DNA of 31,302 nt, taken from positions 1-31,302 of IMG/VR virus record IMGVR_UViG_3300010296_003308. The stretch is one strand, 5' to 3'. Origin of the DNA: a virus. Shown one piece after another: positions 13,867 to 21,845 of the stretch. The notes under the pieces are model-generated. The model had not been told where the DNA came from and did not search any database. It saw nothing but the letters and a program-made list of their open reading frames with translations. Made by a program: the position numbers and the translations under genes. Each line of letters begins with the position of its first letter. Position 1 is the stretch's first letter.

Positions 13867-14530
13867 TCCATACCTCTACATCTTCAGGTGTATTAATCTC
13901 AGTACCATTAAATTGTACACTCAAACAACCAATTTGCCAACCATTTTTTAACCAACGCAACTGCTCAAGTTTCTCTATGCGTTCTTCTTTTTCAACACGT
14001 AAATGAGGATATACTTGTAGTGCATTTTTGCGATAGCCATATACACCCAAATGCCATTCGCCGTATCCTGTCATACCTCTACCAAACCATAGTGCTTGAT
14101 CACCTGCCCGTACCATCTTCACACTATTTGGATTGTTTTGTTCTTCTTCTGGCATTGTAGTAAACACTGTACTTACACTATAATGTTCAAGACTAAGCAA
14201 ACACTTTTTAATCATTTCTGTAGTTACATCTGGCATATCACCTTGCACGTTTACAAAATAATCAAATTCGTCAAACACACGACTTGCTACTGCACCTGCG
14301 CATCTTTCTGTACCGTTTTCATAATCTGCTGTATCTATAATACACTTGCTGGCACCCATATAGTTGTATATGTCTTGATGATCAGTAAGCACGTATGTTG
14401 GTAGGTTAGACGCAATACAAGCGTCATACACACGTTTTATCATAGGAATGCCATCTAACTCAACCAAAGGCTTTCCAGGGTAACGTGTGCTTGCGTATCT
14501 AGCGGGAATAAGAATAGCGGACGATGTCAT
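13847..14530 (-). CDS. kdsB: 3-deoxy-manno-octulosonate cytidylyltransferase (KdsB)
   Basis: The 227-aa protein has the KdsB motifs in order: IPARYASTRYPGKPL (residues 8-22), GTERCA (73-78), NVQGDMP (94-100), HLGVYGYR (160-167), EKLEQLRWL (186-194) and TPEDVE (214-219). It activates Kdo with CTP to CMP-Kdo, the donor for Kdo transferases of LPS and group 2 capsules. It is slightly shorter than the ~245-aa cellular enzymes. It overlaps the end of kdsA by 32 bases, so the two are co-translated. KdsC and KdsD are not in the window and would come from the host. Confidence 0.93.
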   Translation of the reverse strand: MTSSAILIPARYASTRYPGKPLVELDGIPMIKRVYDACIASNLPTYVLTDHQDIYNYMGASKCIIDTADYENGTERCAGAVASRVFDEFDYFVNVQGDMPDVTTEMIKKCLLSLEHYSVSTVFTTMPEEEQNNPNSVKMVRAGDQALWFGRGMTGYGEWHLGVYGYRKNALQVYPHLRVEKEERIEKLEQLRWLKNGWQIGCLSVQFNGTEINTPEDVEVWNAKQAH

Positions 14531-15260
14531 CTACAACCCTTTCGAAGTCATCTAAACATAACATATTAGGTCCATCACTTGGCGCCATATCTGGAACAGG
14601 ATGTACTTCTAAAAAGAAGTTAGTTACACCCATTGCAGATGCAGCACGAGCCAAGCCAGGGACGTACCTACGATTACCGCCGCTACTACTGCCATTTCCT
14701 CCCGGGCGTTGAACCGAGTGGGTAACATCAAAAACAACAGGAACATTATAGGTATCAAGCATATGCTGAATGCCAGTGAAATCAACGACCAAAGTATTAT
14801 ATCCAAAACTAGTTCCCCTTTCAGTAATCCATACTGCTTTTGCACCTTCTGTTTTACTCAGTATTCCTTTGACATCCCAAGGTGCTAAGAATTGTCCTTT
14901 TTTAATATTAACAACACAATCAGTTTTACATGCGGCTTGTATTAAATCAGTTTGTCGGCAAAGGAATGCAGGAATTTGTATTACATCTACAATTTTTTCA
15001 ACCCATTCTATTTGTTCAACACTATGTACATCTGTTAGCAAATTAACTTTTAATTCATTTTTAAGCACTTGGAAGTCAGACATAGTAACATCTGCTCCTA
15101 CTCCTCTTTCACCGTTTATACTAGTTCGATTTGCTTTGTCAAAACTTGCTTTGAAGATATAATCAATACCATGTTTATCGCATACACGTTTACATTCACG
15201 TGCAATTTTCATGCTGTGCTCAAGTGATTCATGTTGGCACGGGCCCGCAATAATTCTCAA
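14499..15260 (-). CDS. kdsA: 3-deoxy-8-phosphooctulonate synthase (KdsA)
   Basis: KdsA joins phosphoenolpyruvate and arabinose 5-phosphate to Kdo-8-phosphate. Visible motifs are AGPC (residues 5-8), FKASFDKANRTS (36-47), IPAFLCRQTDL (96-106), FDVTHSVQRPG (177-187), FLEVHP (216-221) and SDG (228-230). Cys at position 8, where E. coli KdsA has Asn, points to the metal-dependent class; His181, Glu218 and Asp229 are the likely other ligands. The start is TTG at 15260 overlapping the cupin stop as TTGA, with AAGGAG six bases upstream. At 253 aa it begins very close to the barrel, shorter at the N-terminus than E. coli KdsA. Confidence 0.93.
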   Translation of the reverse strand: MRIIAGPCQHESLEHSMKIARECKRVCDKHGIDYIFKASFDKANRTSINGERGVGADVTMSDFQVLKNELKVNLLTDVHSVEQIEWVEKIVDVIQIPAFLCRQTDLIQAACKTDCVVNIKKGQFLAPWDVKGILSKTEGAKAVWITERGTSFGYNTLVVDFTGIQHMLDTYNVPVVFDVTHSVQRPGGNGSSSGGNRRYVPGLARAASAMGVTNFFLEVHPVPDMAPSDGPNMLCLDDFERVVDDIVRYSYSR

Positions 15261-15583
15261 TGTGTTCTCCTTCCATCAAATACACAAACAAAATATAATT
15301 CTTCACTACCTGCGTGTACTCTGTGGAATACACCATCTTCAACTAACACAGTGTCGCCTGCTTCAACATTATAGGTAACATCATCAAGTTCCATAGTTCC
15401 ATAACCTTCTAAGAACATGTAAACTTCTTCTTGCCCTTTGTGTGAATGTCCTGACGTACTTTTAAGCCTGTTTAGACGTGTACTGCTCACTACTAAATTT
15501 TTTAAGAACGTGTTATCTTTTACCATATATCGTTCGTCTAGTTTAGCAACTGTACCTTCAATACTTGCAGTCTTAAATTTCAT
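15257..15583 (-). CDS. Single-domain cupin (108 aa)
   Basis: Cupin motif 1 is GHSHKGQEEVYMFLEG (residues 45-60), with His46, His48 and Glu52 or Glu53 as metal ligands, and motif 2 is GDTVLVEDGVFHRV (76-89), with His87. Small cupins of this kind include sugar isomerases and sensors. Directly upstream of kdsA and coupled to it through TTGA, it may act in the Kdo or sugar pathway, for example in sugar phosphate isomerisation; this is inference. It carries a strong ribosome-binding site for kdsA near its end. Confidence 0.8.
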   Translation of the reverse strand: MKFKTASIEGTVAKLDERYMVKDNTFLKNLVVSSTRLNRLKSTSGHSHKGQEEVYMFLEGYGTMELDDVTYNVEAGDTVLVEDGVFHRVHAGSEELYFVCVFDGRRTH

Positions 15584-15843
15584 TTGTCATCCCTTTCTTT
15601 TATTAAAAAATATGTGTTTACAAGTTTTTCCATTATTTTCATAAGGGTTGAATTAGTTGCTGCTAGTTCACAAAGTTTTAACCATTCGCCGTAATCTAAA
15701 AGGTTTCCTTGTGCCTTAGCAACGGCGCCCGGATCCCCGCCTATAATCCAGCGGGGAATCTCGGGCTTGTCGCGATACCGAGCGTAAACAACACCGTTGC
15801 TACGCTCATATATCAATGGCTCTCCAGGAAGGAGATTTCCCAT
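15580..15843 (-). CDS. Conserved hypothetical protein (87 aa)
   Basis: The N-terminal half contains a PGEPLIYERSNGVVYARYRD segment, which I recall from small conserved proteins of T4-like marine phages, then IPRWIIGG. The C-terminal half is helical (residues 45-85) and could form a coiled coil. Function is unknown. The ATG overlaps the stop of the transporter gene, and its stop overlaps the cupin start. Confidence 0.7.
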   Translation of the reverse strand: MGNLLPGEPLIYERSNGVVYARYRDKPEIPRWIIGGDPGAVAKAQGNLLDYGEWLKLCELAATNSTLMKIMEKLVNTYFLIKERDDK

Positions 15844-16553
15844 TACTCAGCCTTTGCTTTCGGCTTCCTACCACGCTTGGCAGGAGTCTTTTTTGCTGCT
15901 GGCTTTGGTGTAATAACTTTTTCTTCAGCCTTAGGAGCAAGTCCAAGATCGAACTTGTCTCTTAGGAATGCAAGAAGTACACCATATGCTGGTAGGAATA
16001 CAATCAAACCAACTACAATTTTAGTTAGTGTGTTGTTAAACGCTACGCCGTGTACCCAAGGTGCTGGGTAGAATGCAGTGTAAAAGAACGAGTAGGTATC
16101 AATGATGTTGGCAGCAATAGTTGAAATTGCTGGTGCCGCCCACCATGCCTGCGTATACTTTTCACGAATGTGTTGGAACACATACACATCAAGCATTGTA
16201 CCGATACCATATGCAACACCGCTTGCAAGACCAACTCTATAAGCATGTTCATCGCCTAGAGCAAGTAATACAAGTACTGAAGCAATAATAGCAGGAATAA
16301 TGGCTCTAGCAACTACCGCTCTACCTGCTTCCTTACCTACTAATCTAACTGTAAGGTCAGTGGCAACTACAACAATCGGAAATGTAAACGCTGCTGCTGC
16401 CAATGGGAACTCACCGAATAGTGGCAAGTCTGCACCCGGAAATAAATTAAACCGGATGGTAACTAAGTAATTACTGATAGCAATTACTAGGGTGTGTAGG
16501 ATAACAAGATTACGTACAAGCGTCTTATTAATCCCTTCTAAAGTACCAAACAT
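15843..16553 (-). CDS. VUT/YhhQ-family transporter (queuosine precursor type) with basic tail
   Basis: The protein has about six hydrophobic helices (roughly residues 13-35, 49-66, 80-99, 107-127, 138-160 and 175-197). FTFPIVVVATDLTVRLVGKE (57-74) and DVYVFQHIRE (122-131) fit the YhhQ/VUT family, whose members import the queuosine precursors preQ0/preQ1. It should sit in the host inner membrane. The tail at 208-236 is unusual: Lys/Ala/Pro-rich with AKKTPAKRGRKPKAKAE, like a histone H1 end. A perfect AGGAGG precedes the ATG. Queuosine or deazapurine genes are not in this window, so whether it serves tRNA modification or 7-deaza DNA modification is open. Confidence 0.82.
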   Translation of the reverse strand: MFGTLEGINKTLVRNLVILHTLVIAISNYLVTIRFNLFPGADLPLFGEFPLAAAAFTFPIVVVATDLTVRLVGKEAGRAVVARAIIPAIIASVLVLLALGDEHAYRVGLASGVAYGIGTMLDVYVFQHIREKYTQAWWAAPAISTIAANIIDTYSFFYTAFYPAPWVHGVAFNNTLTKIVVGLIVFLPAYGVLLAFLRDKFDLGLAPKAEEKVITPKPAAKKTPAKRGRKPKAKAE

Positions 16554-16924
16554 TATTTTCCTCCTTTGGTTACTTGTGTGCCAATTGTACGACGAACAAT
16601 GTCATCGTGATTAAACTCGGCCCAATATAGTTCAAAAGCGACACCGTCTTCTAAACCTTCAAATTGATGGACCTTGCCTGGCTTCACTTGCGTGAAGTCA
16701 CCTGGACCAAGAATAGTTTCATCAACTAAACCTTCTTGATCATCGCTTTGCCAAACACGAACAATCATCTTACCTGACTCGACATAGAAGCCGTTCCATT
16801 TATACTGATGCTCGTGTTCGGAACACTTAAATCCTGCTTTGTATTCAATACGATGAAATTCTAATACACCGTTAGCATGGATTAATTCTGTTTGACCCCA
16901 AATTTTTCCTGCTTTCATTTTCAT
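16553..16924 (-). CDS. Cupin-domain protein (123 aa)
   Basis: A cupin core is visible: HEHQYKWNGFYVESG (residues 37-51) and PGKVHQFEGLED (82-93), with the expected His residues. It resembles phosphomannose-isomerase-like cupins by its SEHEHQ...ESGKM pattern, but the reaction cannot be assigned. The ATG at 16924 has GGAAAGG upstream. It overlaps the transporter gene by one base. It is one of two single-domain cupins in this operon, beside the fused one at 24229-25002. Confidence 0.8.
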   Translation of the reverse strand: MKMKAGKIWGQTELIHANGVLEFHRIEYKAGFKCSEHEHQYKWNGFYVESGKMIVRVWQSDDQEGLVDETILGPGDFTQVKPGKVHQFEGLEDGVAFELYWAEFNHDDIVRRTIGTQVTKGGK

Positions 16925-16937
16925 TCAACCTTTCCTT

Positions 16938-17444
16938 TTATAACAACTGTGCATATTCAATTACTTCGCACTGTCTACTAATGTCTTTTACAAAATATGC
17001 ACATAGTGGCTTATCTCCTGTTTCAATAGGAACAGTAAGTAGTTGTCCGTTTTTCATTTTAGGAAAGTACCACTTGATATCTTGATAAAAGTTTACAATG
17101 TTTATTTCTGCAAAATCTGCCTTAAAACTAGACAAAGGATTAAAAAGGAATGCTTCAAAACCTCTATCGTTTAAACTAGTTAGCGGAAGTATTTCTAAAT
17201 CGTTTCCACTCTGGCTGTCACCCACAGCAATGTGCCAGTCTACAGGCATTGTAAATTCTTGTCCTGCAATTTCAATTACCATAGCAGGCGCACTAAATGA
17301 TTCTAAAAAAATCAAAGGAACAAAAAAGAAATCAGGATTTGTTGGGTCTGAATTGTCTAATACGCTAAAACGTATATCGTCTTCAATTTGCTCCGGTAAA
17401 TCGTCTAGGTTAAAACATTTATTTTCTAATGTTAATATTCTCAT
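16938..17444 (-). CDS. Hypothetical protein (168 aa)
   Basis: The family is not recognised. It is acidic and rich in aromatic and hydrophobic residues (FFFVPLIFLESF near 40-51) with no transmembrane-length helix. It begins MRILTLENKC and has few lysines. It sits 3 bases after uvsW and 13 bases before a cupin gene, within the same transcription unit. Being in the uvsW operon suggests a DNA-metabolism or regulatory role, but nothing in the sequence shows it. Confidence 0.7.
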   Translation of the reverse strand: MRILTLENKCFNLDDLPEQIEDDIRFSVLDNSDPTNPDFFFVPLIFLESFSAPAMVIEIAGQEFTMPVDWHIAVGDSQSGNDLEILPLTSLNDRGFEAFLFNPLSSFKADFAEINIVNFYQDIKWYFPKMKNGQLLTVPIETGDKPLCAYFVKDISRQCEVIEYAQLL

Positions 17445-17447
17445 AAA

Positions 17448-18911
17448 TTATTTCCAATCCACTTTTTCAATTGTGAATGGGTATTGAGCTTCCTTATAAA
17501 ACTTTTTACGTTGGGTAAGGTGCCGCTTCGCAAACTTACATGTTGATGTAAGATCCCATATTTGTACGAAGTCTTTGTCCTTTGCCTTTCTAACGCCTCT
17601 GCCTATTGATTGTATTACTCGTACAAAAGACTTGCCAGGCTCAATAAGGACGAGATTAAAAATGCGAGGAATATTAATTCCCACCGCCGCAACTCCATAG
17701 GTTGCAATAACCACGTGGTTAGTACCTTCATTGATTTCATCGTATGCGTCCTTTCTGTCTTTTAATTTTACATCACCTTTTACAAAAGTTGATCCTGGTA
17801 TAAGTTCTTGTAGTATTTCTCCTGCTGAAATTCTATCAACAAGAATTAATGTATTTCCGGATTCTTTTACTGTGTTTAATAATTTGCCTATATACTCTAA
17901 TCTTTGTGTATTTGTTGTTAGGTATTTTAATTCTGATTGATAATCTCGATGTTCAACTGTGTCAATTAATTGTACAACATTAACATGACATTCAGATAAT
18001 ACACCTTTGTCTTGTAATTCCTTAGCACTAATTTGTCCAATAACCGGACCTAGACTTGCATGTATACTTTCAAACTCAAACTTCTCTTTGGGCACTGTAC
18101 CAGTTAGTCCCCAACGTATAGGAGCGTTGCGTAGGTTGCGTGTAAGCAGATTCTTGAGAACTTCTGCCTTCGCTTGGTGTACTTCGTCGACAATAATAGT
18201 GCTAACACCTTCTAAGAACTCTGCTAGTGATAATACAGCAGAACCATCTTTGTGCTTCTTGTCAAGTATGTTTAAACTTTGCCAAGTGCATATGGTGTGA
18301 GTCTTACCTAGTTCCTTTCTGTCTCCGAAGTACACCCCTACGTCTAACCCACAATTGATATAGTCTTCTTCAGTTTGTGTAACAAGTGACTTGTTAGGCA
18401 CAATTACAAGACTACGTCCGTACGGCTCACTAATATGTGACAGTGTGGCTGTGGTAATAGTTTTACCTGCACCTGTTGCAATTTCTTGCAAGCTCTGTGG
18501 GTTTTGTAGAAAGTTGTTGATTGCTTCGACCTGGTAGTCACGCAGAATGATTTCTTCACCTTCTGCAGGATGTCCTTCTGGCCAACGTACCCCTTGGTCA
18601 GCCCAATAGCGTTCTGTAATAGGTTGTAGGTCTAATTGTATAGGATGTCTACGATCGTCAATGTCAACTATTTGGACGTTATTTTTTTGTAGAACAGCAA
18701 CAATAACATCAAGATGGTTAACGTAACCTGTGCCGCCAATACCAAAAAAAGCAACCTTACCGTCCCATCGTCCAAGTTTATACTGGGGCATGTACCTTGC
18801 ATAAGGCACTTCAAACTTAAGAGCATTGGCGAGTTTTCTTCTAACATCTACATCTAATCCTTCTAGTTTGATGTTAACTTCGTCTTCTATTATTAATCTA
18901 CAACTTGCCAT
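17448..18911 (-). CDS. uvsW: UvsW-type SF2 ATP-dependent helicase
   Basis: This 487-aa SF2 helicase shows a UvsW layout: an N-terminal DNA-binding region (1-110), motif I IATGAGKT (residues 144-151), DEVH motif II (242-245), GLTGT motif III (268-272), and motif VI QSIGRGVR (434-441). UvsW unwinds R-loops and branched intermediates and drives fork regression, switching T4 from origin- to recombination-dependent replication. It follows a 394-aa unknown whose promoter is the nearest. No frameshift or missing motif is seen. Confidence 0.93.
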   Translation of the reverse strand: MASCRLIIEDEVNIKLEGLDVDVRRKLANALKFEVPYARYMPQYKLGRWDGKVAFFGIGGTGYVNHLDVIVAVLQKNNVQIVDIDDRRHPIQLDLQPITERYWADQGVRWPEGHPAEGEEIILRDYQVEAINNFLQNPQSLQEIATGAGKTITTATLSHISEPYGRSLVIVPNKSLVTQTEEDYINCGLDVGVYFGDRKELGKTHTICTWQSLNILDKKHKDGSAVLSLAEFLEGVSTIIVDEVHQAKAEVLKNLLTRNLRNAPIRWGLTGTVPKEKFEFESIHASLGPVIGQISAKELQDKGVLSECHVNVVQLIDTVEHRDYQSELKYLTTNTQRLEYIGKLLNTVKESGNTLILVDRISAGEILQELIPGSTFVKGDVKLKDRKDAYDEINEGTNHVVIATYGVAAVGINIPRIFNLVLIEPGKSFVRVIQSIGRGVRKAKDKDFVQIWDLTSTCKFAKRHLTQRKKFYKEAQYPFTIEKVDWK

Positions 18912-20096
18912 TTATAGAAACATTCTCGTGAATGGACTTACTGTTTCTTCTCTATGAACAATTAAGTCACAATTATTTTTAATATAAAATTGTACATGCT
19001 TATTATTGTTGCTATTGTAAGCAAAGGTACAATTAGGCCTCCAAGAAGTTTCTAGCAACAACTTTGGAAGTTTATTACTATTAATATACACTATTTTAGT
19101 GTCGTTGTCAAGCCAGTTGTTTAAGTTTCTATCTTTGATAAGTTGGTTAAATCCGCTTTCTTTTTCTTCTGTTCTAAACAACACACATTGATGTTCAGTA
19201 GAAATTAAATCTCTAAAAAATGTTAAAACTTCGTGCAATTGACTTTCGATATCATCATGGAGTACTACTAACATAGGAAACCTGTCTAGGTTATATAGTG
19301 CATATAGTATAGTATCTATGTTTTCTGCTGAAGGCTTGCTTAGATAAGTCAATTCATTCCGAGAAGCAATTTTTCCTTCAAGATTACTTTCTCTTAAATT
19401 TACAGTTATATTATCTAAACAGTACCTAAATCTACGATCGTAAATTTTAACGATATCATTGTCTGTTTCGTTTTCGATAATTTTTTGTAATTCTGGTTTA
19501 ATATTTTTTAACTTATTATTTTCTATGTAGGGCAAGTATTCGTTAGGGTTACTTTTAATAGTCTTAATTTGTTGATATTTTTCTTTCAACATAGGATCTA
19601 TTTCGTAATCTTTTTGAAAAAATCTATCGCCAATTTGTAATAAATTGTTTTCTGTAAAACTAAAATAGTGTACATGCTCGCCTTTTACATGGTGATAACC
19701 TTGGGCAGAATGCTGTATTTCATTAATTAAAACAATGTCTGATTTTTTAAAAGGAAATCTAATAGCAATAACCTGCTTTTCATCCCTATCGCGAAAATCA
19801 GTAGGAGCATCAACTAATTTAATAAACTTACTTCTATTAATTTGTCGTATAGGATTTCGTAAGCCTTCGATGGCACGTTCGACATTTTCATACCCTACTG
19901 CTTCTAACATAGGTATGTATTTTGTTAGTTTTTCTTTTACTAATGCATGTTGTCTATCAGTAAGTGCAGTGCCTCGAAACACCTGGCGAGAGATACTATT
20001 CATAATAGTAAACTCTTCACTCTCAAAGTTAAGGTTTGAATGCGAGTCTCTTAGACCAGCGATTGTTTCTAGACAGTCTTCTATTGTTTTTAACAT
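18912..20096 (-). CDS. Hypothetical early protein (394 aa)
   Basis: This is the first gene after a consensus early promoter. I place the start at ATG 20096, exactly 6 bases after TATAAT; the upstream alternative at 20114 would lie inside the promoter. The N-terminal ~85 residues (SRQVFRGTALTDRQHALV...) resemble a helical segment seen in several phage DNA-metabolism proteins, as I recall. The rest has alternating strands with hydrophobic VVLHDD-type and IVYINSN segments suggesting a Rossmann-like or ATPase-like C-terminal domain (about 270-390), but no Walker A is present. It is directly followed by uvsW. The function is not known to me. Confidence 0.72.
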   Translation of the reverse strand: MLKTIEDCLETIAGLRDSHSNLNFESEEFTIMNSISRQVFRGTALTDRQHALVKEKLTKYIPMLEAVGYENVERAIEGLRNPIRQINRSKFIKLVDAPTDFRDRDEKQVIAIRFPFKKSDIVLINEIQHSAQGYHHVKGEHVHYFSFTENNLLQIGDRFFQKDYEIDPMLKEKYQQIKTIKSNPNEYLPYIENNKLKNIKPELQKIIENETDNDIVKIYDRRFRYCLDNITVNLRESNLEGKIASRNELTYLSKPSAENIDTILYALYNLDRFPMLVVLHDDIESQLHEVLTFFRDLISTEHQCVLFRTEEKESGFNQLIKDRNLNNWLDNDTKIVYINSNKLPKLLLETSWRPNCTFAYNSNNNKHVQFYIKNNCDLIVHREETVSPFTRMFL

Positions 20097-20102
20097 GTTA
20101 CT

Positions 20103-20131
20103 ATTATAGCGCATAATTAGTTAGAAGTCAA
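20103..20131 (-). promoter_or_regulatory. Sigma70-type early promoter of 10-kb operon
   Basis: On the minus strand TTGACT (20131-20126), a 17-base spacer and TATAAT (20108-20103) form a near-perfect promoter, with the ATG at 20096 starting after 6 bases. No other clear promoter is seen until the operon ends near 10.1 kb, so this one may serve about 17 genes. Confidence 0.82.
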
Positions 20132-20134
20132 GAA

Positions 20135-20986
20135 TTAAATTAACTTATCTATCAAACGTTTATGCGGCAATCCTGAAGCAATTTCTTCTACAGTCCATTC
20201 TGTCCACGCATAGTCGTTTAGCCATTGCTGTCTATCTGGCTTGAGAGGATTTTCTATATCGTGTAGAAAGTCTATGTCATTAGCAACATCATACGCTAAC
20301 GAGCTGGGGCCTACAAAAGCAGGTACGCCTTCAAGTATACTATGTATACCTGGATTTGAGCTATAACTTATAGTAGCCCATATGTTGTCGAAGCCTATGT
20401 CAAAGTCGTCATAAGTGCCATTAATGTAACGGGGGTCTTGTCTATAAACATTTTTATATTGATGTTCAATTGCTTCTAATTTACATCTAGGATGCGGACG
20501 GAATAGTATTGGACGATCAGTGTGTTTTTGTATTTTTTCGATAGTATCCATTACCCACGTACTCATACGTGGCATGTTTTTCCATTGTAAACTTTTATCG
20601 TGTTGACCACATATTAAAATAAAATTGCCGTTGGATCGCCAAGGCTTACAAACCAATCCCAAAATATCAGCCCGAGTGCTATCATTGCCGCTGTCACCAA
20701 AGTAACCATCTCTGTTAATTCCATTTAACCCTACCTTCCAAGTGGATCCTCGTTGTATCCCTCCCACTTCGAGTACAACGGTCGATTTCTTTTGTGCAAT
20801 GTTTCTTTCCCAGATAGCACGGTTTCTAGCCATACGACCGTTCCAAAGTACACTCCAAATAACATCAATCCCACTGTTACTATTATAGACAACATCATGA
20901 CCAAGAGCGTTAGCGCCAGCATGAAAGGCATCAAACACAGGCTTAGAATTAAGTGCGCCAAATTGCGTATGTAAATTAAACTGCAT
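20135..20986 (-). CDS. KpsC/KpsS-like capsule-type glycosyltransferase paralogue A (283 aa)
   Basis: The C-terminal half has HTDRPILFRPHPR (residues 155-167) and ISYSSNPGIHSILEGVPAF (206-224). These fit the donor-binding part of capsule polysaccharide proteins of the KpsC/KpsS (beta-Kdo transferase) and LipA/LipB type: a basic RPHP motif, then a loop with two Ser before a helix and GxP. Three further paralogues lie in this window, and all share an ending of type NP-DRQQWL-W-W-EEI-G. With kdsA and kdsB nearby, Kdo transfer is an attractive hypothesis. No signal peptide. The end abuts the early promoter of the next operon. Confidence 0.6.
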   Translation of the reverse strand: MQFNLHTQFGALNSKPVFDAFHAGANALGHDVVYNSNSGIDVIWSVLWNGRMARNRAIWERNIAQKKSTVVLEVGGIQRGSTWKVGLNGINRDGYFGDSGNDSTRADILGLVCKPWRSNGNFILICGQHDKSLQWKNMPRMSTWVMDTIEKIQKHTDRPILFRPHPRCKLEAIEHQYKNVYRQDPRYINGTYDDFDIGFDNIWATISYSSNPGIHSILEGVPAFVGPSSLAYDVANDIDFLHDIENPLKPDRQQWLNDYAWTEWTVEEIASGLPHKRLIDKLI

Positions 20987-21845
20987 CTTGCCAATATGTT
21001 TCTTGCCTATGACTCATTAAATCTTTTTTATTTGATATACCTTTGGATTTCCGGCCGCCTTTCATATGATCCATAAACTTACCTAGAGGACCGTTAATTA
21101 GAGGATGTCCGCCGCCACCGGTTTTTGCAGTCTTAACGTAGATATTTGCACTATAATCAAAAATATTTTCGTAGCCGCGTTGTTTAAATTTAAATATAAT
21201 ATCTCCAAATACATAACTGTCGTGCCATTCTTCCAAAAGGAATATGCCATTGTCTGCATCTTCGTATACACGTTCAAACTCTGCTAAAAACTCTTGACAT
21301 GCTTTGTTTTTAAGATTCATTCCGTAGAAGCCGCACTCTGGCCATGTTTGAGATCCTCTACCTCTGCCAACTATAGTAAGGTATGATTCTTCTGGGAGAA
21401 GTTTAGCAAATTCTTCGTAACTCCAATCACTATGAATGTAACTATCTGCATCCATCCATACACACCAGTCTGTGCTACGCTCACATGCATCAAAAACTGC
21501 ATACACTTTGTTAGCAAAACGTACAGCATCCCATTTAAATTCTTTGTGATGATCTCTAGGACGTCTTTCCGGCCAAGGACATTTACCGTTTGCTTTTGGT
21601 ACACTTCCCCAACGTTTTTTAAATTCTACTAATTTAGGTAAATGTTCTTTTTGATCTAATATTATAATTTGATCTGGATCTGGATTTTCAGGCGTACAGT
21701 CTTCTGTGTATACAAGCAATTTGATACGTTTATCTACACGTTCTGCAAACGAATCAATAAATCTTTGACCGTAAATTAATAGTCCTTCATAATGAAATGT
21801 AGTGACTACTGTTATTTCTTTGCCCATTTTCTTAGGTGTCTCCAT
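20976..21845 (-). CDS. GT-A glycosyltransferase (289 aa)
   Basis: WCVWMDADSYIHS (residues 127-139) is a DxD metal and nucleotide-sugar site after a hydrophobic strand, and the front (ITVVTTFHYEG) is a Rossmann-like first strand. EEWHDSYVFGDI near 205-216 may bind acceptor or catalyse. The fold appears GT-A, but a CAZy family cannot be fixed. Start ATG 21845 overlaps the upstream gene by 34 bases; ATG 21827 would give 283 aa and is an equal alternative, as neither has a strong ribosome-binding site. It lies between KpsC/KpsS-like paralogues A and B. Confidence 0.7.
   Translation of the reverse strand: METPKKMGKEITVVTTFHYEGLLIYGQRFIDSFAERVDKRIKLLVYTEDCTPENPDPDQIIILDQKEHLPKLVEFKKRWGSVPKANGKCPWPERRPRDHHKEFKWDAVRFANKVYAVFDACERSTDWCVWMDADSYIHSDWSYEEFAKLLPEESYLTIVGRGRGSQTWPECGFYGMNLKNKACQEFLAEFERVYEDADNGIFLLEEWHDSYVFGDIIFKFKQRGYENIFDYSANIYVKTAKTGGGGHPLINGPLGKFMDHMKGGRKSKGISNKKDLMSHRQETYWQDAV

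Noticed and set aside
14624-14845. Hydrophobic minus-strand 73-aa ORF within kdsA
   Set aside because: It lies wholly inside kdsA in another frame and has no start site or conservation signal.
20882-20887. Internal TATAAT inside glycan paralogue A followed by AGTAAC, as at the 20.1-kb promoter
   Set aside because: There is no -35 box at the right distance, and the bases encode Tyr-Asn-Ser-Asn in the gene.
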